DNA from: Owenia fusiformis
Lineage: Eukaryota > Annelida > Polychaeta > Sabellida > Oweniidae
DNA length: 64,000 bases
Reading direction: 5' to 3'
Assembly (NCBI GenBank): GCA_903813345.2
Contig: CAIIXF020000009.1
Coordinates: 8,490,030-8,554,029, forward strand
The notes under the pieces were generated by a model. It did no database searches and was not told the DNA's origin. It worked only from the letters and a program-made list of their open reading frames with translations. A program made the position numbers and the translations under genes. Positions 25,764-36,933 of the stretch are shown in pieces. Within the stretch, counting starts at the first letter, position 1. Every line of letters begins with the position of its first letter.

Positions 25764-28401
25764 TCATATGATCGGACTATCAAAACGAATATTATCCTTA
25801 GGTGGGCAACAGTTTTCCTTTGCATTATTTTTATTTTCAGTAATATTCTCTTTGCCATTTCTCCCTGGAGTGATAAAAACATTATCATGCGAAGTCATTG
25901 ATGGGTCCTCGTCAAAATAATGGAACGGTTTCAAATAGAAACTTAAAGAGTTCCCAGCAGTCATTGTAACCGGAATATCATTTGCGGGTGTTGGTAGGTG
26001 TTGCATTCCGACTGTGACCCATGCAACAAGATCCTGAAAATAATTGAATTTCAGTCAGTAGGATGAAAATAAATTGTTTTGAAGGTACATCTCTATCAAA
26101 AGTGGATCTTCCAAAAAAGACGATCGCGATGTGCTATATTTAGTATTATGGGGGTGTCAATATAAATCGCACATTTTAACTATAAACATACTAAACTGTA
26201 CATTGTATTTACAGACACATACCTCATCTATGATATTTTCATTGTCAGAAATATACGAGTCAAAATTCAAAACTGGATCCAGTTGATCGAATGAATTGTA
26301 GATTGTCGAACTTGTGTCTTCGTCATCCTGAAAAACAGTGTAAGTAACGTATAAGTAACGTGTAACATGTACTGTAAAAGTTTGCTGTACTTTTAGTGGA
26401 GAAACATAGTTCTGTATACGATTGAGAAACGTTATACATTGATGAACTTACCTTAATTTGATGTAGAAACGAGAAAAATACACTTACATGATGTCTGGTT
26501 ACTGCTAACTGATATTTTGCCCATGCCACCGATCCCATTTTAGACCATTTATCTGGGAATAAGAATTTGCTTGCTCCTTGGTTGTCTAGATAATACGCTT
26601 TGTTGTATTTCAATTTACTTTGAGACGCATCCTTGTTGTAAAACGTGTAATACTTAGGCTGAGAGTATTTAAACCTATATCTAGCTTGTTTTTCTGTGCT
26701 TTTGGCATTTGTTTTTAAGTATTGTTCGTATGTTTCATCCCGTATATTGTTTCCTACATTTAGAGTTGTTGGTCTTACTTTAACAGCGAGTGTTTCGTGT
26801 CTATTGGTTCTTCCTTTAATGTCCATATCAACTTTGAAATTGAAAAGATGTTGGTGAAGCATGGCAAGAACATTATCATTTAACTGAAATCCATACTGGT
26901 CTTGTTTCGCTCTCTTTTTGTTTGTTGTAGGCTCAGTTGCTACATAACCAGATGCCGCAATTTTGGTGCCTAACACTCCGTTCTGATAGAAAATAAAATC
27001 ATAAATGTAATCATAATTGTCAATGGTTTGCATCGTTCTAAGAACTAATGCATTGTTTGGCATACCAGCGTAGAATGCGTAACTTCTATCTAATGTATAT
27101 TCATAATGGCGTTTCAAAGGTGGACCATCGATGTCCTCGAAGATGCAAAATGCGTTCGGAATCACTGCGCTCGTGCCATAATGGTAGTTGTATATGGTAC
27201 TATTGAAATAGCTTGAACCTTTGGGACAGTCGACACCAGGAGCCATTGGGGAGATAAAATTTCCATTAACGATCTCACTGTCCAGGACTACGTTTGCATC
27301 ACGGCTAACTGGGTTATTGCCAGAATACAATAGCAAAATTTCCTGTAGGCTCAACTCATATACGATTCTTTCTTTCCTAAATCGAATATCAAACAACTGT
27401 GGGCCCGTCGATTGTCGATTAGTAAACTCGAATTCCCAGTTCATATATTTGATGCGACGCCCGTCAATGGAGTAGCGTCTGCCATCTTGAGGAAAGCAAT
27501 CTGGCCCCCTCTTTCTACTCGACTCAGAGAACTCGTCTTCACGACGTCTTAGGGATGAGGAAAACATGTCAGCTACACTTGATTGTATTTTCACCTTAGT
27601 TATTGTGTCATTGTTATATTTTGTTATCAAATCATCAATGGAATCAAAAAAATGGTCATTGTACCAAATTTGGATGGTGTTCCATTTACTCGGATCGCGA
27701 TCTGTCACATTCAACAACATTTGTAAGGGTAGAGGATACAAGCGGTCCAAACCGAGTGAAATGTCAAACTTACGTTTAAAATAAACCCACATGAAGCGAT
27801 TCTTCTGGAATACGTTCGTTCTCACAAGACTGAAAGTTATACAATCTCTAAGACAGTCATATCCCATATCGTATCCATTAAAACTTTCTTGCATTAATAA
27901 TTTAAGCTTTAGTCCCTCCTTTTGAATGAGCGTATCAACAGCTACGAAATCAGCAGGTGTGTAGAATGGACGATCTATAAATCGCAAGTCACTTCGACGC
28001 CATTTTGGTTTTTCTGTTCTGAAATGGTATGTTGGATTAGGTAACGGCCCTACTGTATACTCTGCTACCTCCTCTGGAGTGACTAAGACAACGCTTGCTT
28101 CTCGAATGGGCACTGGGCCATCATGATCAACATGGTTCAAAGCATCTTCCTTACGAGTAGGTTTCTTCTCAATCACATATGCGAAAGTATCAGAAACAGT
28201 TGCTGTTGTTGATGGCACGGCATTTAATTCTTTTCCAATATAACGAATCACTTCATCTATTTCCGAAGTCGTTAGTTCACCAAATGTCGACGAAGACGTC
28301 CCGAGTGTAATATCAACATCTTCTAAACATATATTCCTATCAGATAGACCGATGTTTAAAACATGTGCAAGGAAAATTATCAAAAATCTTCGTTTCATCA
28401 T
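25764..28401 (-). CDS. Copper-containing amine oxidase, copy C
   Basis: Near-twin of copy A, with 21 amino-acid differences in 762 counted by eye (about 97% identity). Exons are 26488-28401, 26223-26327 and 25764-26033, all phase 0, introns 160 and 189 bp. The catalytic Asp, the topaquinone Tyr in NYDY, the HQH pair and the exon 3 His (GMQHLP) are all present at the same residue numbers as in A. No stops or frameshifts, so both twins look functional. Upstream sequence is shared with A for about 110 bp, so proximal control may be shared, then diverges. Continuing the first exon past its donor (to 26323) would add a false tail and drop the third copper ligand. Confidence 0.95.
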
Positions 28402-28769
28402 CTTCGATCAACGATCTCAATTGAGATATGAAATTGTGGTGCAATAATAATTGTAAATTGATTTTTCATTTTATAGCTTTCTAAATACATCGATAATGTA
28501 CAGCGATATTTTATGTATTTTAAAGGTCAATTACAGTATATTGTATCGTTCACCAGCAGAATCACCCTAAAGTAGTGGTAGACGCGGAATTGAGTTAGGA
28601 GAAGACAATCGTACCAAAAATTAAAACATTTTAATCACAATTTTGGGAATTTTTTGAGGGAGATAGAAGGCATAGTTGATTTTTCTTTTTTGATTTTTTC
28701 TCTACCACAATAGCAGTGTGACGTGAGTTGATGTATTTATCGGACTACTCCGGGGTTCGTGGCGATGTA

Positions 28770-29732
28770 CAGTGTGTCTCGAAAAAATGTTACACTCAAA
28801 AAAAGTTCAATATCTTTCATAATTTTGACTTTTCCCTAAAATATACTTTCTATACCAAAGGACAAATCTTTCTCGAATAATTTGACACCATCAAATTCAA
28901 AATCTGTCATTGATTGGCTTCACATGACAGCTTTTAGTGTCCCATGGTAAAATCTGACTTGCGCCAACTTCTAAGTGATTGGATGGACCAAATGACAAAC
29001 GAGGAACAGTTTCTTTAATATTTAACTTTCTTCTGAGTAGAAGCTTGGCCTTAAACTGAGTCATTATGTAATTTTCCTATTTGTCTTACATATGATCATT
29101 GGGTCTATCCACATAAACATGTGGTCCCCTCAACATGTTCTCCAAAGCAAATCTGAGGTACCCTTGCCCATGCGCACATGAATTGTAATATCACTCTGAT
29201 TCTATCAATTATTTTGCAGAAGTTCATTTAGGTCAGTTTGTGATGCTGTAAACCGCTTACAGAGGCTCTTCAAAAACTCAAGAGTGTAAAGTGGGATGAG
29301 CCTGGGGGCGAATCCATTGGGTAATTCAATGCTATCTTCTGATTTCCAAAGAGTTCTACCAAACGATCAGCCACAGGCCTTTGCAACATCCTGTTGCCAT
29401 CATACGTAACAAAATTGAACACTCTGACAATGAAATCTTGTATTTCTATCCAGGAAAGAAACAACTGGATCATTGATCATATCAAGATATCATTGTCCAA
29501 AGCATTCACACCAAAAAAGAATTTATCACCACATCTTGGCGAAAATCAGATTTCACATGCGTCTATAAAATCTGTCCTGTGCAGTCAATCTTGGACGGAT
29601 TTTGAATCTGATGGTGTGCATTTATTCGAGAAAGACTGGTCTTATGGTATCTAAGTATATTTTAGGGGAAAAGTCAAAATCATGAAAGATATTGAACTTT
29701 TTGTAAGTGTAACATTTTTTTTGAGACACACT
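28770..29732 (-). mobile_element. Mariner-like element relic with long inverted ends
   Basis: Inverted termini of about 80 bp: the left starts CAGTGTGTCTCGAAAAAATG after TA, the right ends in the matching TTTTTTGAGACACAC before TA. Inside, on the minus strand (29270-29473), a frame with DGNRMLQRPVADRLVELF and then DSPPGSSHFTLLSF matches the layout DG-x-HxA...L...PPRSPDLTPLDF of mariner transposases around their second and third catalytic acids. The motifs are eroded, so it is inactive. Confidence 0.65.
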
Positions 29733-29734
29733 AG

Positions 29735-30823
29735 AATTCAAATGTCAATGAACGACCGCAAGTTGTTTGTAGAATGAATCGGGGTAGTTTTTTGATGCAT
29801 TCCGCTTGTGTTTTTCATCTAAAACATCAATACACTTTAAAACATTTAATTGACTATAAGATTGCACCATATAATCCCAAAAAATATTTCTCATTTTCGA
29901 GGATTATTTCTGGATTAACACCCAGATATTATTATTTTTCAAACTTCATAGGGCTGGGAATCATTATTACGATCGCTTTTGAACAATATTAATGCTGTTT
30001 TAAATAGGTTTCATGTATGCCAATAATTTCTCAAATTGTGTAAATGGTACCCCTTCCTTAATCCATAGAATTTTCTCTTTGATGAATTTCCCATAGTTAT
30101 CCATTATGGTATACGTTTAAGCAGATTTTGAGATAACAGAAAAGTTAATCATTAATACACACCTAATTGGGTTGTGTTGGCTTATATTCTACCAATGAGG
30201 TGTACTGTATATCAATGATTAACTTCCCTTGAAGTTTGTTTTGCGTGTAACACATACATAAAACAACATCAAACAATACAGGCACCACTGGTGTATGTTA
30301 TTCAATTGTATCAGTTCATATATTCAATGTACTGACCTGTTGATTCAGGAATCATTATAATGATTCATAGACTTTAGCTCGTTCGTTAAATCGATGTAAT
30401 TGGCAATTGTAATTTTACATGTACGTGTAGATTCCAAATATGACATCAGTTTGACTTAATTTGGTATTCTTAATGACGTGAATCAAGATTATTTCTACTC
30501 GCATCTAGGCTATTGCGTACTTTCGTATCGCGTTCTCATTGGTTAGTCAGTATATACCGCAGGTGAATCTATCATACACCGCAAATAAATATGCCATATT
30601 CGTTGCCCAATACGACATACATTTGTATCGTGTTTACCGCGTAACAGATGTAGGCATATTTCGTACACCTTTCTTTATCTTGATATGACACAAGAAGCTA
30701 TGATATTGCTTAATACGCCAGAAATGAACATTATAATACGAAGTGCATTTCGAAAAATTTAGGCCGCCATTTTGTTTGTCGATCTTGCCCAATCAGAGAC
30801 GGATGTCATTTCAAATCTCAATA
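29735..30823. other. Intergenic, no gene
   Basis: AT-rich, no ORF of note. Ends at the insertion site of the LTR element; the last 70 bp include a GCCGCCATTTTG motif (30762-30773). Confidence 0.5.
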
Positions 30824-31446
30824 CAGGTGTGAAGTTTCTGGTCCTGCTTCCACAAAAATCATAGAATTGGTAACGTGCTCTATTAAACCAAAAACCCCGA
30901 ATATGTCACTTACCGTCTTGTTCTCATTTATAAGGCTCTATGGAAGACTCACTGTGTGATTAATTGTGGACAAATGACAACTGTGGACAAGTATGATTTC
31001 GCAATTGTGGACAAAGTGTAATTGCACAATTGTGGACAAATAGTAATTGCACAATTGTGGACAAATGACAACTGTGGACAAAAGTGATTTCACAATTGTG
31101 GGCAAAGTGTAATTGTACAATTGTGGACAAATGACAGCTGTGGACAAATATGATTTCACAATTGTGTGGACAAAGTGTAATTGTACAATTGTTGACAAAT
31201 GACAGCTGTGGACAAATATGTCTGAGTTATATTAGGCCAGCATGGGGAATATAAAATCGGTAAATAATATAAGTTGAAACTCAAGGAAAATTTGGGCAGC
31301 ACTTCCCCTAGTATCAGTGAAAATCAGATTGGGGAGGGGAAAATTTGGGCAGCACTTCCCCTAGTATGAGTGAAAAACAGATTTGGGAAGGACAGATATT
31401 ATAATTGCTATATCAGGCCATACATCACTTGTTAAAAAGGAACTGT

Positions 31447-33934
31447 CCCAGATAGCACGTCTTTGTTGGCCCAACGTCGGCAATTTTACGTCGGTACCTT
31501 GACGTTGGGCCGACGTTGGTTCAAGGTTGTCAAGGCACACTTCTCCGTTGGCCTGAAGTCGGCAATTCTACGGCTGTAAGCTCACGTTGTACCGACGTCG
31601 GTACAAGGTTGGCAAATGACACATCTTTTTCGGTCTGAAGTTAGCAATTTTAGGGCGGTACTTTGACGTTGGGCCGACGTTGGTACGAGGTCGTCAAGGT
31701 ACACTTTTCTGTTGGCCTGAAGTCAGCAATTTTACGGCTGTACGCTGACGTTGTACCGATGTCGGTGCAAGGTTGGCAAGCAGCGTGTCTATTTCGGTCC
31801 GAAGTTAGCAATTTTAGGGCGGAACTATAACGTTGGGCCGACGTTATTTTCAGGTCGGCAAATCACACTTCTGTTAGCCCCAAATTATAGTAATTTTAGG
31901 GTGGTACACTAACGTTGGGCCAACGTTGGTACCACGTTGGTAATTGACACAATTTTAGGGTCGGTAGAACGTTGGGCCGACAATGATATCAGGTCCGAAG
32001 TTAGCAATTTTAGGGCGGAACTATAACGTTGGGCCGACGTTATTTTCAGGTCGGCAAATCACACTTCCCAGATAGCACAAAGATGTCGGGCCAACGTCGC
32101 TATTGGTGGCCATTGGTTGGCATAGTCGCAGTTGGCAAATTGTAGTTGGGCCAACGTTGGCCCGTCGTTGGCTGCCGCTAATACCAGGGAGCCAACAATC
32201 CCAGATAGCACAACTCTGATGGGCCAACGTTGGCCCAACAATTACATATCTGTTGGTTCAACGTTGGCTGAGATGGTTGGCCCACCGTCGATATGTCCAT
32301 TGGCCCAACGTTGGTCCACCGAAGTAAATTGTGTCAATAGTGGGCCAACAATGGTCCAACGTTGGTTCTTTAGACGCTGCAAATGTTGGACCAACGTTGG
32401 CCCAACGTCGTTGTGCTATCTGGGTAGCACTAAAGTACTGTTGGGCCAACGTTGGGCCACCCACCTATCTGTTCCCTCTGCAAGGCCAACGTTGGGCCAA
32501 CATTGCCATTAGCACTAAAGCACTGTCGAGCCAACATTGGACCAACGTTGGGCCAACATAATTTTTTGCCAACATTGGACCAACGTTGGGCCAACATAAT
32601 TGTTTGCCACTGTTGGCCCGAAGTTGGCCCACTGACGGTGTGCTATCTGTGCCAACATTGGACCAACGTTGGGCCAATATAATTTTTTGCCACTGTTGGA
32701 CCAACGTTGGCCCGCTGGACAAAATGACGTTGGGTCAACCGCTCAAGCCGACGTTGGGCCAACAGATGCGTAGTTGTTGGCCCAACGTTGGCCCATTGGC
32801 GATGTGCTATCTGGGACCTATCGATCAGTGCAAAATTGCAGTTGGCAAATTGTAGTTGGGCCAACGTTGGCCCGTTGTTGGCTGCCGCTAATACCAGGAA
32901 GCCACCTATCGATAAATCATTGCAAATGCTTAAAAATAGAAGAAAACATACCAGCTGTCATTAAAAAAATTAATGTCAATTTTTGTAATATTTTCTTTCA
33001 AAATTATCTGATAATGTTGTTCACCTCAAAAATATGGATTTTCGCCTTGTAATACAGTTGAAACCACTTATAAGGCTACCAAATATATTTAGTATGGAAA
33101 AACAAGCCACCATATTTTATTGATGAAAAACGGATATAATATGTGAACACATTTGCAGTAGCAGCACTGAATGCCTAGATAGCACAAAGACGTTGGGTCA
33201 ACGTCGCTATCGGTGACCATTGGTTCTCAAGGTTGCAGTTGGCAAATTATTCATGTGGCCTGTCGTTGGCTGCCCAGGGAGCCAACAATGGCTGTACAAA
33301 AAAGTAAATTGTGTCAACAGTGGGCCAACGTTGGTTCTGTGGTGGCTGCCAATGTTGGACCAACGTTGGCTGACGTGGTTGGCCCACCGTCGCTATGTCC
33401 ATTGGCCCAACGTTGGCCCACCGAAAGAAAATATGGTTGGCCCAACAATGGACCAACGTAGCTTGAAATCGTGTCGGGCCAACAATGGACCAACGTTGGG
33501 CCAATGGACATAGCGACGGTGGACCAACGTTGGACCGATGGACATAGCGACGGTGGGCCAACCACGACAGCCAACGTTGGACCAACATATACGTAATCGT
33601 TGGGCCAAAGTTGGCCCAACTGTTGACCAACGTTGGGCCAACCAGTTTTGACCGCCAATGCACCAACATCCCTCTTAACATTGTCGGACCAACTGTTGAC
33701 CAACGTCGGGCCAACCAGTCTTCTTACTATTAGTGGGCCAACTATGGGCCAACGTAGCTTGAAATCGTGTTGGGCCAACAATGGACCAACGTTGGGCCAA
33801 TGAACATAGCGACGGTGGACCAACGTTGGACCGATGGACATAGCGACGGTGGGCCAACCACGACAGCCAACGTTGGGCCAACAGATACGTAGTTGTTGGG
33901 CCAACGTTGGCCCATCAGAGTTGTGCTATCTGGG
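31447..33934. mobile_element. GT-flanked composite element with a GGGCCAACGTTGG-word interior
   Basis: A 2488-bp insertion starts CCCAGATAGCAC and ends with the inverse GTGCTATCTGGG, with GT on each side (31445-31446, 33935-33936). The intact LTR at 48084-48085 has one GT and no insertion. The interior is a mass of palindromic words (GGGCCAACGTTGGCCC and variants). About 31470-32060 is a tandem array with a longer period (TTAGCAATTTTAGGGCGG...ACGTTGGGCCGACGTTGG). Further copies of the terminal CCCAGATAGCACA motif occur at 32067, 32200, 32411, 32641, 32803 and 33174, so several related units are nested or fused. ORFs here are by-products of the repeats. Confidence 0.92.
32200..32424. mobile_element. 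Complete 225-bp unit of the same family, nested inside
   Basis: Starts CCCAGATAGCACAAC and ends GTTGTGCTATCTGGG, a perfect 15-bp inverted pair, with the GGGCCAACGTTGG-type interior. It looks like a minimal member of the family. Confidence 0.8.
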
Positions 33935-34831
33935 GTGTCTTCAAGGTAAGGCTGTATCTTCCATTCAGGGGGTTGGGAATTGTAAAGTGGACAAATTACA
34001 ACTGTGTACAAACCCAAATGTGGACAGAAGCAATTGTGGACAGAAGCAATTGTGGACAAAGTAGATTAATTCAGGTAAATGGTTGGTTATGACACACTCT
34101 GATCACCAATGATCCAACAGAAAAAGATATAAACTGCTAAAATAACTTACTATCTTTATTCGTAAATGACTAAATTATATTCCGTCTACATGAATAGAAA
34201 GACAATCCAAAGATGAGATCAGAATCAGCAAAATTATTACGGCTAAATAATATTGTAAACAGCCAGTGAAATCACCAAAATTATACACTAATATATCTCA
34301 CCCAGTTTTCAAAGAGCTTTGTCGTCATCCCGGGCATGTTGGCCTTCTTTAGAAACACATCTTTGACTTCAAAGTGATTCTCTAGGCTTCAAAACGATTC
34401 TTGATTACGAAAACAGCTGATTTCCCAAACTATCAAAGGCTGTCCACAATGTCAGAGTGTACAAGTTAATCTCGAAACTCAAACAAAACGTTTTTATACA
34501 TCAAAGTCTAAACATATAACAATATGTTTGCAACATCAAAATACATGATTGATAACATCATAAGAACATGTTACGTTCCAGTTAAGCTTTAAAAGTGCTC
34601 TTTATATGACAGAAAATCAAAAATATAAATGAGATAATTTCCTAGTCACATGACCATCCAAAATGGCGGCCTCCATGAAAAATGTAAACAAATTTAAAAT
34701 CAAAACAGTTTCGTAAATTTGAAGCTCAATACAAAGTAATTATACGTGATTTTCTCAACTCCAAGCAAGATCAAGGTACCAGGTAAGGAGAAATGATATA
34801 AATATAGAAAATGACGAGCAGGATCGTCACA

Positions 34832-34842
34832 CCTCCCCTTTC
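34832..34842 (-). other. Polypurine tract of the LTR element
   Basis: On the minus strand, GAAAGGGGAGG directly abuts the TGTGACG start of the 3' LTR, the expected site for plus-strand DNA priming. It fixes the element's orientation. Confidence 0.85.
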
Positions 34843-35585
34843 AAAATGTAGGATTTACTCAAATCCTCACTGAAAAGTATATAGCAAATACCTATACTGT
34901 AATACATCATGTACCATTATAAAATAACTTCACGAATTATCATGAACTGTTTCATAATGCGTAATACCTACAAGTCTATAGCATCATATCAAAAATGTAT
35001 ACACGGCAAAAACTTACAAAGTATATAAAAGTATCAACATCATTTCAAAAAGGAACTCATCCTTTGGAGATTCTCATGAGAACAACATATTACAATAACA
35101 TAATATAAAACGACTAAAAAAACATATTTACAGTAGAACAAAGTGTTCAAAACATCAGAATTACCTGGAAGGTAATATACACTCTTCACAATACAAAAAT
35201 AGTATCCTATACAAAATACACCCAAATACAAAATGTCGTCTGAGTCACTTTTGAGTATCTTTTTATATACATCATAAATTATTCCTCAACTGTCCATGAC
35301 TAATACAGGATGACTTGATCAAGTATGTATCTCCAAGACTCCTTATGGCACATTCCAATTGTCCTTTTTTCAGCAACCAATGTTCCGTCTCAGTAGATGA
35401 AGAATGATCACTAAATATAAATGTTACTGCCTCATATGCACCATATACCATCATGGTATCACGAACTATAAGTCTTTTAACTTAGAAATAATAACAAGTC
35501 CATCACTTCATGCCCTGTATCTGCAAATTGTCCATTTGGTATGTCTAAGTACAATGAATGTCCTTTGAGATCAATGTAATTATAC

Positions 35586-36782
35586 TTAATCCTCCTCACT
35601 AGTCTCTGAAGATCCATAGTCGTTTAATAAAAGCAGACCACCAGCTATTGCTGAGAGAGGGTCTGGACCGACTTCTTTGTCTCTAACTGGGCTTGAAATG
35701 AACACACAAATTCTCTTTGGTGAGACTGGGTGATCATCTCTCTCAAGCTTTGTCTTCAAAGATGGTGGAGATTTTTTCACTTTCATCCTTGGGGATCTTG
35801 ATGAATGTCTCTCCTCAAACCGTGACTTCATAGATCTTTGGACTTCTTTAATGCTCTTAGGGACTGTGTCAGATTGATTATCACTATGTTTCTTCTTCAT
35901 CTTGTCACTTGTCATACTACTTTTCCCAGCATTATTACCCCCTTCCTCAAAAGATAACTCACACTCAGAGAGTATCTGAATAATGGCAAAGTCTCCTTTT
36001 TCAGATGTTGGAGCTGGAGATCCTTCACTTGCAGTATGCTCCTCTTTGAGTCCGAGTCCAACTTCCTTGTGCCCGAAATACACTGTCCTCTCAACTGTTA
36101 CTTTGTCTGTTTTATCATCATTAGAGGCCTCCATGCATTTGTCAGTACATATCTCTCCTACCTCTCTGTTCATATCACATTCTGCTTGTGACCCTACTTG
36201 ATCTTGATCATCGAATTCACCAAATTTTACTGTTCTACTATCCGTGCCATCACTTGTACATCCATATTTATCATCTTTGACATCATCTGTGTCATCACTA
36301 CTTGGGGTATCAATAAACTGCTTTGAACATATCTTTCTTTTAGGGACATGTGCCTTTCTTTGCCATCCCTTTGGCGTTGGCTTCCTATTTCGCCGTTTCT
36401 CCTTCAGTTTTATCCGTAGTGCAGTACTTCTCTTGACTACCTTCTTAACTGGCTTCTCTTCAGGTTTTGGTACTTTGACATCAGTTTCTTCATTAAGAAT
36501 TCTGTTCACCTTGGAATCATCAAGGAATACTTCTGGATTGAAGTTAACATTTCCAGTAAATATGTCTGTTTGGATGTCATCGGGATTAGTTTCACCCATC
36601 ATTTTCTGTTTAACCCCGTCAATGCGAGAGCCGATTAAATCGGCTCTGACGTCACATTTGTGTTTGCGAGAGCCGATTAAATCGGCTCTGAAAAACCTTT
36701 GCTTCAGTGCTAAAGCCGGTGAGATCGGCTTTACGTCATTCCCATGTAAAAGGGGATTCCCCTCAGTAATTATGTAAGACAT
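35586..36782 (-). CDS. Unrecognised 398-aa ORF near the 3' end of the LTR element
   Basis: A long open frame on the element's sense strand, about 750 bp before the 3' LTR. I do not recognise the protein. It is hydrophilic, without a signal or membrane segment. Residues about 113-150 are strongly basic (KKVVKRST...KRRNRKPTPKGWQRKA), like a nuclear or nucleic-acid-binding region. A second basic stretch with SP motifs (SSRSPRMKVKKSPP) lies near residues 322-345, separated by acidic, Ser/Thr-rich sequence. Residues 32-39 and 46-53 repeat RADLIGSR because the DNA there contains two copies of a palindrome. It could be an accessory ORF of the element or captured material. The start used is the first ATG. 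Confidence 0.5.
   Translation of the reverse strand: MSYIITEGNPLLHGNDVKPISPALALKQRFFRADLIGSRKHKCDVRADLIGSRIDGVKQKMMGETNPDDIQTDIFTGNVNFNPEVFLDDSKVNRILNEETDVKVPKPEEKPVKKVVKRSTALRIKLKEKRRNRKPTPKGWQRKAHVPKRKICSKQFIDTPSSDDTDDVKDDKYGCTSDGTDSRTVKFGEFDDQDQVGSQAECDMNREVGEICTDKCMEASNDDKTDKVTVERTVYFGHKEVGLGLKEEHTASEGSPAPTSEKGDFAIIQILSECELSFEEGGNNAGKSSMTSDKMKKKHSDNQSDTVPKSIKEVQRSMKSRFEERHSSRSPRMKVKKSPPSLKTKLERDDHPVSPKRICVFISSPVRDKEVGPDPLSAIAGGLLLLNDYGSSETSEED
36627..36689. repeat. Duplicated 21-bp palindrome inside the 398-codon ORF
   Basis: AGAGCCGATTAAATCGGCTC plus a final T occurs at 36627-36647 and 36669-36689. It is a palindrome around one central base. A partial third copy (GCCGGTGAGATCGGC) follows near 36713. 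Confidence 0.9.
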
Positions 36783-36933
36783 TCAGATCTTCACAAATAA
36801 ACATGATATTGTATGTCTAAAACAATAAATATTTCGAAACACTGTGCTTGTTTGTTCATTTTTCTCAACTTGATCGAGTTTTTAAAAACAGGAAAAATAA
36901 AAACAAATTTTCAAACAAATATTTGGCGGGAAA

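Larger units (their letters stand above)
24015..28512. repeat. Segmental duplication, right copy (partner 1592-10462)
   Basis: Collinear with the left copy but shorter: it lacks the TTAA-flanked insertion and the 3.3-kb block, has a deletion near 24760 within the inverted-repeat remnant, and carries its own TA-flanked insertion. It includes amine oxidase copy C. Confidence 0.85.
30828..34831 (-). repeat. 3' LTR, split by an insertion
   Basis: The LTR parts are 30828-31446 and 33935-34831. Removing the 2488-bp insertion and one GT leaves 1514 bp, exactly the length of the other LTR, and I saw no base differences. The first part holds an array of TTGTGGACAAA words (30957-31222) and a duplicated GGGCAGCACTTCCCCTAGTA segment (31292-31365). 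The second has more GTGGACA words (33989-34065). Confidence 0.93.

Noticed and set aside
26323-26487. Extension of amine oxidase C exon 1 to a 692-codon ORF
   Set aside because: A GTAAGT donor after the codons for RHH and the conserved next exons show this is intron. The extension lacks the third copper His.
30938-31198. 86-codon minus-strand ORF, repeated at 47577-47837
   Set aside because: Translation of the TTGTGGACAAA array in the LTR; periodic and without family features.
30957-31222. Possible CRISPR-like array
   Set aside because: Units are imperfect and variably spaced, with no unique spacers, inside an animal LTR.
32021-33904. Many overlapping ORFs of 60-196 codons on both strands
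   Set aside because: They are translations of the GGGCCAACGTTGG word array (repeating NVGPT, QRW, WANVG), with no domain and open frames on all sides.
36244-36777. 177-codon plus-strand ORF
   Set aside because: Antisense shadow of the 398-codon ORF, with hydrophobic stretches created by the reverse frame.
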